Below, in pieces: positions 21,821 through 32,636 of a stretch of DNA of 64,000 nt. Source of the stretch: Burkholderiales bacterium. GTDB taxonomy: Bacteria; Pseudomonadota; Gammaproteobacteria; Burkholderiales; Burkholderiaceae_C. Numbering within the stretch: the first letter of the stretch is position 1; the number at the start of each line of letters is the position of its first letter. The translations under genes and the position numbers were made by a program. Location: NCBI GenBank assembly GCA_016195825.1, contig JACPYV010000010.1:1-64000 (forward strand), in the 5' to 3' direction. The notes beneath the pieces are model-generated. The model did no database searches and was not told where the DNA came from. It saw nothing but the letters and a program-made list of their open reading frames with translations.

Positions 21821-21834
21821 ACCGACCGGTCGGT
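21821..21834. promoter_or_regulatory. 14-bp perfect palindrome ACCGACCGGTCGGT upstream of paaG; candidate TetR (PaaR) operator
   Basis: Self-complementary sequence 11 bp upstream of the paaG start codon; cognate TetR gene is in the operon. Confidence 0.7.
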
Positions 21835-21866
21835 TAATCGTAAGACCCCCCGCCTGCAGGATCAAG

Positions 21867-22829
21867 TCATGGGCGGGTAAACCCCTGCACTTCGACGGCT
21901 TCCGCCAAGGCCGACACCAGGCCGGGCCGGGGTGGCGCGAAGCCCGGCGCCGTGCAGGCCGCCGCACCTGCCGCCAGCGCCCAGCGCAGGTGCTGCTCGG
22001 CAGGCGCACCGGCGTTGCGCATCAGACTGTCCAGCAGGCCCGCCAGCGCAGCGTCGCCGGCGCCCACCGTGTCGACTACATCGATCCGCGGCGGCAGCGC
22101 GGTGCATTCCTCCACGCCGTGATACAGCGTCGCGCCGGCCTCGCCACGCGTCAACAGCAGCCAGGCGCCGGGGTTCCAGGCGGCGATCTGGGCCAGACCG
22201 GAACGGTGGTCGGGCAGACGGAACAGGCCGCGAAGGTCTTCGTCAGACACCTTGATGACGTCGGCCAGCCGGCACATCTGCTCCAGCGTGTCGTCGTAGC
22301 GTGAATCCATGGGCGGCGCGCGGAAGTTGGGGTCGTAGCTGATCAGCCGCCCTTCGGCCTTCAACGCCTCGGCCAGCGCCAGCAAGCGCCCGGCCAGCGG
22401 CTCGCGCACCAGGCCCAGGCTGCCGAAATGGGCCCAGCGCAGCGCCCGCGTCCAGCCCATGGGCAGGCCCTCGGGGCGGAAATGCAGGTCTGCGCTGTCC
22501 TGGCCGATGAACAGGTAGCGCGGCGGGTCAGTCTCGTGGACGACGGCCAGCAGCGGGGGTTTGGGCAACTGCTGGATGAAGCGCATGTCCAGGTGGGCAT
22601 CCTGGCTGGCCTGCCAGATGGCCTGACCGAACACGTCCTGGCTGACCGCGCCGGCAAAGGCGCTCAACTGACCCAGCGTGGACATGGCGACAGCCACATT
22701 CCACGGCGAGCCGCCGCTGCTGCTGCGCCACGTATCGGCGCCGGTTCGCACGAGATCGGTCAGCGCCTCGCCAAAGGACACGAAGCGCGGCAGGTCGGCA
22801 TGCATCACAGCACTCATGTGCCGATTCAA
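21867..22829 (-). CDS. PfkB family carbohydrate kinase (fructokinase-like)
   Basis: [15 protein letters not shown] and [15 protein letters not shown] signatures. Confidence 0.88.
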   Translation of the reverse strand: MNRHMSAVMHADLPRFVSFGEALTDLVRTGADTWRSSSGGSPWNVAVAMSTLGQLSAFAGAVSQDVFGQAIWQASQDAHLDMRFIQQLPKPPLLAVVHETDPPRYLFIGQDSADLHFRPEGLPMGWTRALRWAHFGSLGLVREPLAGRLLALAEALKAEGRLISYDPNFRAPPMDSRYDDTLEQMCRLADVIKVSDEDLRGLFRLPDHRSGLAQIAAWNPGAWLLLTRGEAGATLYHGVEECTALPPRIDVVDTVGAGDAALAGLLDSLMRNAGAPAEQHLRWALAAGAAACTAPGFAPPRPGLVSALAEAVEVQGFTRP

Positions 22830-22987
22830 CCGGTAGCGCTCCGCGCTGGCAAGCCCCAGGGCCGCAAGCCGTCCGGCCGGTTGACGACGCCCGGGCCACT
22901 TCGATCCTCGAAGGCACCCAGCGGCCAGAATCCGCCCGCAAGCCCCCGCCCCCGCGCGGAAGGTCGGCGAGCAGCCAGAATCCGGGC

Positions 22988-24094
22988 ATGAGCGTGCGTG
23001 AAGCCCCCCTCCTCTTCCGGCCCCCGCCGACCCGGCCGGCGGCCCCGGCCAGGCAGCCCGGGCCCATGGCGGACACGCTAGGCCGTCCGCTGCACGACCT
23101 GCGCATCTCGGTGACCGACCGCTGCAACTTCCGCTGCGGCTACTGCATGCCCAAGGAGGTGTTCGACAAGCAGCACGCCTTCCTGCCGCATGCTGAGCTG
23201 CTGAGCTTCGAGGAAATCACGCGGCTGGCCAGCGTCTTCGTCGCCTGCGGCGTCGAGAAACTGCGCATCACCGGCGGCGAACCCACGCTGCGGCGCGGGC
23301 TGGAGACGCTGATCGCGATGCTGGCAGCGCTGCGCACCCCCGACGGCCGCGAGATGGACCTGACGCTGACGACCAACGGCTCCACGCTCGTCAAGAAAGC
23401 CGCGGCCCTGAAGGCAGCCGGCCTCAGGCGACTGACCGTCAGCCTGGACGGCCTGGACGACGCGGTGTTTCAGCGCATGAACGACGTGGGCTTCCCGGTG
23501 GCGGACGTTCTCGCGGGCATCCAGGCCGCGCAGGCAGCGGGACTGGCGCCGATCAAGGTCAACATGGTGGTGCAGCGCGGCGTCAACGACGACCAGATCC
23601 TGCCCATGGCGCGCCACTTCCGTGGCTCGGGTGTCGTGCTGCGCTTCATCGAGTACATGGACGTCGGCGCCACCAACGGCTGGCGCATGGACCAGGTGCT
23701 GCCGTCGGCCGAGGTACTGCGCCGCCTGCAGGCCGAGTTCCCGCTGACGCCGCTGTCGCAGAGTGCGCCGGGCGAGACAGCCGAGCGCTGGGCCTACTCG
23801 GATGGCGGCGGCGAGGTCGGCTTCATCTCCTCAGTCACGCAAGCCTTCTGCGGCGACTGCAACCGCGCGAGGCTGTCCACCGAGGGGCGGCTCTACACCT
23901 GCCTGTTCGCCACACGCGGGCACGACCTGCGTGCGCTGCTGCGTGGGGCCGCGCCGGCCAGCGACGCGGAACTGGCCGGCGCCATTGCCGGCGTCTGGCA
24001 GGGGCGCAGCGATCGCTACTCGCAGCTGCGCGGCAGCGGCCAGGCCACGCCGGCCGGCGAGCGCCGGGTCGAAATGCATTACATCGGCGGATGA
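22988..24094 (+). CDS. moaA: GTP 3',8-cyclase MoaA
   Basis: Radical SAM motif [20 protein letters not shown] and C-terminal [20 protein letters not shown]. Confidence 0.96.
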   Translation: MSVREAPLLFRPPPTRPAAPARQPGPMADTLGRPLHDLRISVTDRCNFRCGYCMPKEVFDKQHAFLPHAELLSFEEITRLASVFVACGVEKLRITGGEPTLRRGLETLIAMLAALRTPDGREMDLTLTTNGSTLVKKAAALKAAGLRRLTVSLDGLDDAVFQRMNDVGFPVADVLAGIQAAQAAGLAPIKVNMVVQRGVNDDQILPMARHFRGSGVVLRFIEYMDVGATNGWRMDQVLPSAEVLRRLQAEFPLTPLSQSAPGETAERWAYSDGGGEVGFISSVTQAFCGDCNRARLSTEGRLYTCLFATRGHDLRALLRGAAPASDAELAGAIAGVWQGRSDRYSQLRGSGQATPAGERRVEMHYIGG

Positions 24095-24666
24095 GCCAGG
24101 TCCACGCCCTCGTGCTGGCCGGCGGCCGCGGCAGCCGCATGGGCGGCGTAGACAAGGGCCTGCAGCTGCTGGGTGGCCGCCCGCTCGCGGCCCACGTCAT
24201 CGAACGCATGGCGCCCCAGGCGACGCGCGTGTTGATCAGCGCCAACCGTCACCTCGACGCCTACGCGGCCATGGGCCACACCGTGCTGACCGACCCGCCC
24301 GGCCTCGAATTCGCCGGCCCCCTGGCCGGCATGCTGGCGGGGCTGCAGGCGTTGCCCGACGACGCATGGCTGCTGACCGCGCCCTGCGACTGCCCGCACC
24401 TCCCGCTCGACCTGGCCCAGCGCCTGCTGGCCGCCGCCCAGCCCCACGGCCTCGCCTTCGCGCAGGCCGAGCGCGAACACCCCACGCACGCACTGCTGCA
24501 TGCCCGCCTGCGCGGGCCACTCGCCGCCCATCTGCAGGCGGGTGGGCGCCCCGTGCTGCGCTGGATGGACGCCCTGCCGCACGGCGTGGCCCGCTTCGAC
24601 GACGAAGCCGCGTTTGCCAACCTGAACACGCTCGCCGAGCTGGACCACCCCGGGAGCCCCGCGTGA
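24091..24666 (+). CDS. mobA: Molybdenum cofactor guanylyltransferase MobA
   Basis: [29 protein letters not shown]. Confidence 0.93.
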   Translation: MSQVHALVLAGGRGSRMGGVDKGLQLLGGRPLAAHVIERMAPQATRVLISANRHLDAYAAMGHTVLTDPPGLEFAGPLAGMLAGLQALPDDAWLLTAPCDCPHLPLDLAQRLLAAAQPHGLAFAQAEREHPTHALLHARLRGPLAAHLQAGGRPVLRWMDALPHGVARFDDEAAFANLNTLAELDHPGSPA

Positions 24667-25187
24667 TCGACACCCTCAGCATCCGCCCCATGCTGGAACC
24701 CGACCTGCTGGGCTACAAGGCCTTGCGTGACGCGATGCTGACCGGCCACCCCGAGGCCTTCACGTCCGACGCCGAGACCGAGAGCCAGCGCGATCTCACC
24801 AGCTACCGCAGCCGGCTGGCCGGCGGCTCGGGTGGTGCCACGCTGTTTACCCTGCTGGCGCTGGATGGCCCACGCATCGCCGGCGCGCTGACCTGCGAGC
24901 GCGAACCGCGCCGCAAGGTCCAGCACCTCGCCCATCTGGTGGGCATGATGGTGGCTGACACTCACCGCGGTCGCGGCATCGGCCGGGCGCTGCTGGGCGC
25001 TGCGGTCGACCGCCTGCGGGCCACGCCCGGCCTTGCTCAGGTCACGCTCAGCGTCACGTCCAGCAACCGCGCCGCCGTGGGCTTGTACGAAAGCGTGGGC
25101 TTTGAGCGCTATGGCCGCCTGCCGGACGCAATACGCCTGCCCGACGGCCGGCGGCTAGACAAGGACCTGATGCTGCTGCGGCTCTAA
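24663..25187 (+). CDS. GNAT family N-acetyltransferase (GTG start)
   Basis: VGMMVADTHRGRGIGRALLGAAVDR; coupled to mobA. Confidence 0.9.
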   Translation: MIDTLSIRPMLEPDLLGYKALRDAMLTGHPEAFTSDAETESQRDLTSYRSRLAGGSGGATLFTLLALDGPRIAGALTCEREPRRKVQHLAHLVGMMVADTHRGRGIGRALLGAAVDRLRATPGLAQVTLSVTSSNRAAVGLYESVGFERYGRLPDAIRLPDGRRLDKDLMLLRL

Positions 25188-25804
25188 GGCCGCAGCAGCT
25201 CGAACTGCACCACCAGCGCGTCCTGCACCGCCAGCAGCCCGCCCAGCACCGTGAAAGGCTGGATGCCGAAATCGCTCTGCCGCAACACCACCCGGCCGTG
25301 CGCGCGCCGGCCGTCCACGTCGACCACGAACCACTGCCGGCGAGTCACGCCGTGCAGCGTGACCTCAGCCTCGACCGCGCGCTGCCCACCCTCGCCCACC
25401 TGCTGCAGCGTGCGCACGACAACCTCAGGGTGGGCCGCCGCGTCCAGCGCCTTCAGCAGGTTGGTGCGCGTGCCGGCGCGGGCGTCGTCGTCGACCGCGC
25501 TGGCAAAGGCGGAACCCAGCCGCTCACGCAGCGCCTGTGGGTCGATAGCCAGCCCGTCCAACCGGAAGCTCAGCACCGGGCCAGCAGCTGGCCAGTCCAC
25601 ACGCAGGTCGCTCGCGCGCAACACGTGGTTGTGGCCCAGGCGCGCCGCGCTGCCGCCGCGAAAGACGAGAACGCGCAGTTCGTTGCCGGTCTCGGCCTGC
25701 GGTGCGGCCGCCGGCGGCGCGCTGGCGCAGCCGGCCAAACCAGCAAGAGCGACCGTTGCGGCCAGGGTCAACAGCAGGCGGCGGGTTGTCATGGGCGGGC
25801 TCAA
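25184..25804 (-). CDS. YceI-like lipoprotein
   Basis: Lipobox LAGLAGCAS; YceI-like pattern (LGHNHVLRASDL, VEAEVTLHGVTR, QSDFGIQPFTVLGG). Confidence 0.7.
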   Translation of the reverse strand: MSPPMTTRRLLLTLAATVALAGLAGCASAPPAAAPQAETGNELRVLVFRGGSAARLGHNHVLRASDLRVDWPAAGPVLSFRLDGLAIDPQALRERLGSAFASAVDDDARAGTRTNLLKALDAAAHPEVVVRTLQQVGEGGQRAVEAEVTLHGVTRRQWFVVDVDGRRAHGRVVLRQSDFGIQPFTVLGGLLAVQDALVVQFELLRP

Positions 25805-25898
25805 GTGGGGATTCCGTGGGGGTTTTATGGCCCAAAGCGCGACGTTCCCGCCGCAGGCTGAACTAGCATAGCCACCATCTCCTCAACGGAGCCCCCAC

Positions 25899-26438
25899 AT
25901 GGCCAGCCTGTTTCGCCCCGCTCTTGACCTGATGGCGCAGTACGCCGCCTACCACCGCGACCGCCGCAACATCGCGACCCACTTCATCGGCATCCCGATG
26001 ATCGTGTTCGCCATGAGCACGCTGCTCGCCCGCGCCGAGTTTTCCGTCGGCGCTGCGCCGATGAACGCCGCCATCGTCGCCTGGGCGCTGTCCGCGCTCT
26101 GGTACCTGACGCGCGGCAATCTGGCGCTGGGCGTGGCCACCACCGTCGTCAACGGCTTGCTGACTGCGCTGGCCATGACCGCAGCCCAGGGCTCCATGAC
26201 CAGCTGGCTGGTCATCGGCGTCGGCAGCTTCGTGGTCGGCTAGGTGTTCCAGTTCATCGGCCACTACTACGAGGGCAAGAAGCCCGCCTTCGTGGACGAC
26301 CTCGTGGGCCTGCTCGTGGGCCCGATGTTCGTCGTTGGTGAGGCCATGTTCATGGCCGGCTGGGGCCGCCCGCTGCTGGCCGAGATCGAGCGCCGCGTCG
26401 GACCGACGCACCTGCGCGACCTGGCCCACCCTGTTTAA
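25899..26438 (+). pseudogene. DUF962/Mpo1-like membrane protein interrupted by an in-frame amber codon (TAG 26241..26243)
   Basis: ORFs 25899..26243 and 26244..26438 are in the same frame: ...IGVGSFVVG*VFQFIGHYYEGKKPAFVDDLVGLLVGPMFV; a Trp codon is expected at the stop. Confidence 0.88.
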
Positions 26439-26450
26439 GTCCACCCTCCG

Positions 26451-27464
26451 ATGACCGGCGTTCTAGTCATGGGCGCCGGCTCCGTCGGCTGCTTTGTCGG
26501 CGGCCTGACCCAGCTTGCCGGCGTACCCGTCCATTTCGTCGGCCGCCCGCGCGTGCTGGCCGCGCTGCGCAAGCACGGCCTGCGCCTGACCGACCAGGAC
26601 GGCCTGGACCGCCACATCCCCCCGCTGGAGCTGCGCCTGCACGCCGACCCGCCGGCCGGCCTCAAGCCCGACCTGGTGCTGCTGTGCGTGAAGTCCGGCG
26701 CCACCGCTGAGGCCGCCACGGCGCTGGGCCTGACGCTGCCGCTGGGCACGCCGGTGGTCAGCCTGCAAAACGGCATCGCAAACGCCGAACTGGCCCGCGC
26801 CACCGTGCCACAGTTGCACTGGCATGCGGGCATGGTGCCCTTCAACATCGCCGAACTCGCACCCGGCCACTACCACCGCGGCACGGGGGGTGCGCTGGCA
26901 GCCGAGGCCTCGGCCGAGGACACCGCCCTGGCGGCCTGGCAGACCGCGCTGGCCCGCGTCGGCATGAAACTCAACCTACACGCCGACCTGGCGCCGGTGC
27001 AATGGGGCAAGCTGCTGCTGAACCTGAACAACCCGGTCAACGCGCTGTCCGGCCGGCCGCTGCGCGAGGAGTTGCTGCAGCGCGGCTACCGGCGCGCGCT
27101 GGCCGCGCTGCAGCAGGAGGCGCTGGACCTGCTGGACGCTGCGCACCGCCCGGTCGCCCAACTCACGCCGCTGCCACCGCGCCGGCTGCTGATGCTGCTG
27201 CGTATGCCTACCTTCATTTTCCGCCTGGCCGCGGCCCGCATGCTGCGCATCGATGCCCAGGCACGCTCTAGCATGGCCGACGACCTGGCCCATGGCCGCA
27301 TGACCGAGATCGACGCGCTGTGCGGCGAAGTGGTGCGCCTGGCCAAGGGCCTGGGCCGGACGGCGCCGTTGAACGCGCGCATGCACGCCCTGGTCGAAGC
27401 CTGGCCCAAGCGCCGCCGCCCCTACCCCCCAGCGGAACTGCTGCAGGCGCTCGGCTTGTCCTGA
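26451..27464 (+). CDS. Ketopantoate reductase family protein (2-dehydropantoate 2-reductase)
   Basis: VMGAGSVGCFVGGLTQLAG Rossmann motif; VSLQNGIAN; KLLLNLNNPVNAL. Confidence 0.9.
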   Translation: MTGVLVMGAGSVGCFVGGLTQLAGVPVHFVGRPRVLAALRKHGLRLTDQDGLDRHIPPLELRLHADPPAGLKPDLVLLCVKSGATAEAATALGLTLPLGTPVVSLQNGIANAELARATVPQLHWHAGMVPFNIAELAPGHYHRGTGGALAAEASAEDTALAAWQTALARVGMKLNLHADLAPVQWGKLLLNLNNPVNALSGRPLREELLQRGYRRALAALQQEALDLLDAAHRPVAQLTPLPPRRLLMLLRMPTFIFRLAAARMLRIDAQARSSMADDLAHGRMTEIDALCGEVVRLAKGLGRTAPLNARMHALVEAWPKRRRPYPPAELLQALGLS

Positions 27465-27551
27465 TTTGATCGATCTCCGTCCGATGGTGCGTGGCACCCG
27501 GCGAGCGGCGGCGGAACACTGGAGGCCTCAACACCCCCACCGAGGCTCCTC

Positions 27552-28130
27552 ATGACCACCGCCCTCCTCGTCATCGACGTCCAGCACTCTTTCACCCAGC
27601 GCCCCAGTTTCGAGACCGATGGCCTCGCCGCCTACCTGGACGCTCAGAACCGCCTCATCGCTGGCTTCGAGGCCGCCGGTCTGCCCGTCGTGCGAGTCTT
27701 CCATGTACAGCCCGACGCGAGCGGCGCCGACCCATTCAGCCTGGAAAGCGGCCATGTGCGCCCGCTCGACGGTCTGCGCGCCTTCGACGCCGCGCTGACC
27801 GTGCACAAGACCCGCCACAGCGCGCTGGTCGGCAGCGGCCTGGACGTCTGGCTGACGCAGCATGGCATCCGGACGCTCGTCATCAGCGGTATCCGCACCG
27901 AGCAGTGCTGCGAGACGACCACCCGCCACGCGTCCGATCTGGGCTGGGACGTCATCTACGTGCCCGAGGCGACACTCACGTTCACGATGCAACAACCCGA
28001 CGGTTCACCGCTGACTCCCGCGCAGCTTCGCGCTCGCACCGCTACCGTGCTGGACGGCCGTTTTGCGCGCGTGCTCGATGCCGAAGCCGCGCTGCAGGCC
28101 GTCACCGACAAGGAAGCAGAGCTTGCTTGA
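27552..28130 (+). CDS. Isochorismatase family cysteine hydrolase
   Basis: ALLVIDVQHSFTQRP...ISGIRTEQCCETTTRHASDLGWDV. Confidence 0.9.
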   Translation: MTTALLVIDVQHSFTQRPSFETDGLAAYLDAQNRLIAGFEAAGLPVVRVFHVQPDASGADPFSLESGHVRPLDGLRAFDAALTVHKTRHSALVGSGLDVWLTQHGIRTLVISGIRTEQCCETTTRHASDLGWDVIYVPEATLTFTMQQPDGSPLTPAQLRARTATVLDGRFARVLDAEAALQAVTDKEAELA

Positions 28131-29112
28131 CGCGCTACAAGTCGTCTTCGTGCTGCAGGACGACAGCCTCGTCCTGGACTGGGCCGGACCGGCCGAGGCC
28201 TTGCGCCTGGCCACCCTGGAGATCGCTGCGCTGCGCCTGCATGCAGCCCCCTTCGAGCTGCGCTTCGTCGCCGCACAGGCCGAAGCCACCGGCTCCGTCG
28301 GCGTGCAGTTGCAGGCGCTGGGGCCCCTGCCGCCGCAGTTGCCCGCAGGTAGCTGGGTCGTCCTCGTGGGCCGCACCTCGGCTGCCGAGTCCGGTGGCCA
28401 GCACGCACAACAAGCGCTCATCGCCTGGCTGGCACAGCTCGCGCCCGGCCGGGCGGACCTGCGCCTTGTGACCGTCTGCTCCGGCGCACTGCTGGCCGCC
28501 CGCGCCGGCCTGCTGGACGGCCGGCGCGCGACCACCCACCACCAGCACCTGGACGACCTGGCCCGGCTGGCGCCGCGCTGCACCGTGTTGCAGGACCGCG
28601 TCTTCGTGCAGGACGGCGAGGTGTTCACGAGCGCGGGAGTGACCGCGGGCATCGACCTTGCGCTGCACCTGATCGCTGCGCATGCCGGCGAGCTGGTGGC
28701 GGCTCGTGTGGCTGAGCAGATGGCCGTGGCGCTGCGCCGCGGGCCGGCCGACCCGGAGCTATCTCCGCTGCTGGCACACCGCCAGCACCTGAACGCGCGC
28801 CTGCACCGGCTGCAGAACGCCATCAGCCAGGCACCGCAGCAGGACTGGCCACTGGAACGCATGGCCGAGCTGGCGACCACCACGCCGCGCACGCTCAGCC
28901 GCCTGTTCGCCCAGCATGCCGGCACCAGCCCGCAGGCCTGGCTGCGCGGCGTGCGCCTGGCCATGGCACGGCGCGCGCTGGAGGCCGGCGCCAGCGTGGC
29001 TGCGGCCAGCGAGGCAGCCGGCTTTAGCGCCGAGTTGCAGTTGCGCCGCGCCTGGGCCGCCGCGGGCTGGCCCGGCTCGCCGTCCGGCGCGCGCCGGCGT
29101 CGTGCGGGCTGA
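28123..29112 (+). CDS. GlxA family transcriptional regulator (DJ-1/PfpI + AraC HTH); probable TTG start
   Basis: DJ-1-like core (LVTVCSGALLAARAGLLDGRRATTHH) and C-terminal AraC HTH (TPRTLSRLFAQHAGTSPQAWLRGVRLAMARRALE). Confidence 0.88.
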   Translation: MLDALQVVFVLQDDSLVLDWAGPAEALRLATLEIAALRLHAAPFELRFVAAQAEATGSVGVQLQALGPLPPQLPAGSWVVLVGRTSAAESGGQHAQQALIAWLAQLAPGRADLRLVTVCSGALLAARAGLLDGRRATTHHQHLDDLARLAPRCTVLQDRVFVQDGEVFTSAGVTAGIDLALHLIAAHAGELVAARVAEQMAVALRRGPADPELSPLLAHRQHLNARLHRLQNAISQAPQQDWPLERMAELATTTPRTLSRLFAQHAGTSPQAWLRGVRLAMARRALEAGASVAAASEAAGFSAELQLRRAWAAAGWPGSPSGARRRRAG

Positions 29113-29209
29113 GCGCCGCATACCCCACGCAAAACCGAAGCGACCCTCAGCCTGTGGCTGCAGGCTCGCTTGCGAGAATCCGCAGCTTCACCGAAGCCCC
29201 TCCACCACC

Positions 29210-29974
29210 ATGCTCGAACTGCTCTCCAACCCGCAGACCTGGATCGCCCTCGCCACGCTGACGGCGCTGGAGCTGGTACTGGGCATCGACAACATCATCT
29301 TCATCAGCATTCTGGTGGACAAGCTGCCGAAGGCGCGGCAGGAGATGGCACGGCGCCTGGGCCTGTTCATGGCCATGTTCATGCGCATCGGCCTGCTGAT
29401 GATGTTGGCCTGGATCGTCGGCATGGTGGAGCCGCTGTTCACGCTGCCGGTGCTCGACAAGGCCATCTCGGGCCGAGACCTTATCCTCATCGGCGGTGGC
29501 CTGTTCTTGATCTGGAAGAGCACGGGCGAAATCCACGGCTCGCTGGAAGGCGAGGACGAGAGCCACGGTGCCGGCAGCAAGGCCAAAGCGGCGTTCGCCT
29601 CGGTCATCCTGCAGATCATGGTCATCGACCTGGTCTTCTCGCTCGACTCCATCATCACGGCCGTCGGCATGGTGGACGACGTGCGCATCATGATCGCCGC
29701 CGTCGTTTTCTCGGTCGGCCTGATGATGCTGTTCGCCGCCCCCATCGGCCGCTTCGTGTCCGACCACCCGACCATCAAGATGCTGGCGCTGAGCTTCCTC
29801 GTCGTCGTGGGCGTCGTGCTGGTGGCCGAGGGCTTCGGTCACCATGTGCCCAAGGGCTACATTTACTTCGCGATGGCCTTCTCGCTGGGCGTGGAGATGA
29901 TGAACATCAAGATGCGCAAGAAGGCCGACACCAAGGTCAGGCTTCGCCAGCAGATCCCCGGCGGCGACGACTAG
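29210..29974 (+). CDS. TerC family integral membrane protein
   Basis: LTALELVLGIDNIIFISILVDKLP; IVDLVFSLDSIITAVGM-type motif. Confidence 0.93.
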   Translation: MLELLSNPQTWIALATLTALELVLGIDNIIFISILVDKLPKARQEMARRLGLFMAMFMRIGLLMMLAWIVGMVEPLFTLPVLDKAISGRDLILIGGGLFLIWKSTGEIHGSLEGEDESHGAGSKAKAAFASVILQIMVIDLVFSLDSIITAVGMVDDVRIMIAAVVFSVGLMMLFAAPIGRFVSDHPTIKMLALSFLVVVGVVLVAEGFGHHVPKGYIYFAMAFSLGVEMMNIKMRKKADTKVRLRQQIPGGDD

Positions 29975-30001
29975 GGTCTGTTCAAACGACGGCAGCAGGC
30001 C

Positions 30002-30688
30002 CTAACGCGCCATCCAGAAGAACACCGCCGTCATGCGCCGCTCGGCAGACGCCTCGCCGAAATAGGCGCTGGCGCTGTGGATCATGTCGGCGCGGTACAG
30101 CAGCAGGCGGTTGAAGCGCGCGTCCACCGTCACGTCCTGCACGAACAGGCCCGGCGGCACGAAGCGAGTGCCGAAGGCCTCCACCAGGTTGGCAAAGCGC
30201 GACGGCACGCAGTTGCCGCCCGGCCGCCCGTCCGGGTGGACCACGCGGAAGAAGGACGTGCCGGCGTGGACCGGGGTGTCCGGCGACAGGTAGAGCACCG
30301 CGGCGTAGGTGCACAGCGCGCGCGAGTCGGTGTGCGGCTTGACCCGGCCCTCGCCCAGCCCCACCAGTTGCACGCAATTGTGGTTGATGCGGTCGGCCGC
30401 ACCCACCTGCGGCGCGTAGACCTTCCTGCAGCCCGTCTGCTTCAGCATCCAGCGCTCCAGCGGCGCAAGTTCCTCGGCCAGCAGCCCGGGTTGCAGACGC
30501 ATGCCCGGCCAGCTCTCGGGCCGGTGCGGGGCACCCAGCACCCAGTCCTGCGCGGCCAGCGCGCGCTCGCGCACGGCCATGGGGTCGGGCAAGGCATCGT
30601 CCAGCACCCAGTAGTCACGGCCCAGTCGGGGCTCGCGGTAGACCAGGCGGTTCAGCTGCGGGGCTGGGGCAGGAGGAGGCAGGCTCAT
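30002..30688 (-). CDS. DUF6445-like protein with 2OG-Fe(II)-type HxD...H pattern
   Basis: VKPHTDSRALCTYAAVLYLSPD...LLLYRADMIHSASAYFG...RRMTAVFFW. Confidence 0.6.
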   Translation of the reverse strand: MSLPPPAPAPQLNRLVYREPRLGRDYWVLDDALPDPMAVRERALAAQDWVLGAPHRPESWPGMRLQPGLLAEELAPLERWMLKQTGCRKVYAPQVGAADRINHNCVQLVGLGEGRVKPHTDSRALCTYAAVLYLSPDTPVHAGTSFFRVVHPDGRPGGNCVPSRFANLVEAFGTRFVPPGLFVQDVTVDARFNRLLLYRADMIHSASAYFGEASAERRMTAVFFWMAR

Positions 30689-30736
30689 GGTGGGGCGGGA
30701 GTCTAGTCCGGCCCCGGCGCGACACAATCGACGGCC

Positions 30737-31147
30737 ATGGACGGGCTCTTCCACTTCTCCACGGCGGTGCACCGCGACGCGGCCGTCGAGGCCTGGATGG
30801 CCGCGCGGCCCGGCCCGCTGGGCAACCTCGCCCGGCAATGGTTCGACGTCATGCGAGCCTGCGGCGACGACGTGCACGAACTGCTTCACGACGGCCACCC
30901 CACCGCCTGCGCGGGTGACGCCGCCTTTGGCTACGTCAACGTCTTCACATCGCACGTCAACGTCGGCTTCTTCAAGGGGGCCGAGCTGAACGACCCGGCC
31001 GGGCTGCTCGAGGGCGGCGGCCGACTCATGCGCCATGTGAAGCTCCGGCCCGGCCGACAGGTCGACGAGCCGGCGCTGAAGGCACTGATCGAGGCGGCCC
31101 ACGCCGACATGCGCGGGCGCGTCCGAAAAGCTGCGGCCGGGGATTGA
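30737..31147 (+). CDS. DUF1801/DUF5655-like domain protein
   Basis: FGYVNVFTSHVNVGFFKGAELNDPAGLLEGGGRLMRHVKLRPGRQVD. Confidence 0.75.
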   Translation: MDGLFHFSTAVHRDAAVEAWMAARPGPLGNLARQWFDVMRACGDDVHELLHDGHPTACAGDAAFGYVNVFTSHVNVGFFKGAELNDPAGLLEGGGRLMRHVKLRPGRQVDEPALKALIEAAHADMRGRVRKAAAGD

Positions 31148-31153
31148 GGCCGA

Positions 31154-31985
31154 TCAGGTCGACCAGATGCGCGGATCACCGCCCGGCAGTGCCCACAGCC
31201 GCTCGCGCCACAGCGCTCTCACGCGCCGCAGCGCCAGCGTGACGTCCTCGACCTCGTCGCCCAGCACTCGGGCCAGCAACACGGCGCCATGCGGGCCGGC
31301 CAGGTGGGTGATGCCGCTGCGCGGCACGTCGGCCAGCAGCGCACGTCCATCTGTCAGCAGCGCTTCGGCGTCAGCCAACGAGCCGGTCTGCGCATAGGCC
31401 AGCGTGCCCAGCACGCGGTGACCCGCCAGGCCGCAGGGACCGTCGAGCAAGGCCTTGTCCCCTGCGTCCAGCCGGCCGCGGTCCAGCCACTGGCCGGTGA
31501 TCTCCAGGTGCTGCAACAGCCGGCCCGATTCGAAAGGCTGCCCGGCTGCCGGCAGTCCCAGGCCCAGCACTTCGGTCGCGAACAGGCTGGCCCCGGCCGC
31601 CAGGCTCAGCTTCACCTCATTGCGGGCAATGCAATCCGGATAGGCCAGCGTCTCCTGCGGCAACCATTCCAGCCGCCCGCCCTGGGCCACGGCGGCCTGC
31701 ACGACCTGCGCGGCCTCGCCGGCGTTGGAGCGGTAGAAGCGCGTCGCGGCCGGCGTCGTCACCAGCAGGTGGGCACCGGCCTGCACGTCGAGCTGGATGT
31801 CGAGCCGGTCGCCGCCGACCAGGCCGCCGGGCGGATGCACCAGCACGGCGTGGGCGATGCCGGCACCTTCCGGGTACAGCGTCTTGAGCAGCCGCAGCGG
31901 GCCGTCGTGGCGAGCGTGCACCCGCGTGGCGTTTGCTCCGTCGCGCGCGGCGGTCAGCACCAGCCGCGCGGGCCAGCGCACGGGA

Positions 31986-31993
<8 letters not shown>
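31154..31993 (-). CDS. ureD: Urease accessory protein UreD (probable TTG start overlapping the ureG stop)
   Basis: [40 protein letters not shown]. Confidence 0.93.

Positions 31994-32632
<639 letters not shown>

Positions 32633-32636
<4 letters not shown>

Noticed and set aside
23763-24700. N-terminal half of ORF 23763..25187 overlapping moaA and mobA
   Set aside because: Out-of-frame Arg/Pro-rich translation; only the GNAT domain from 24663 is real.
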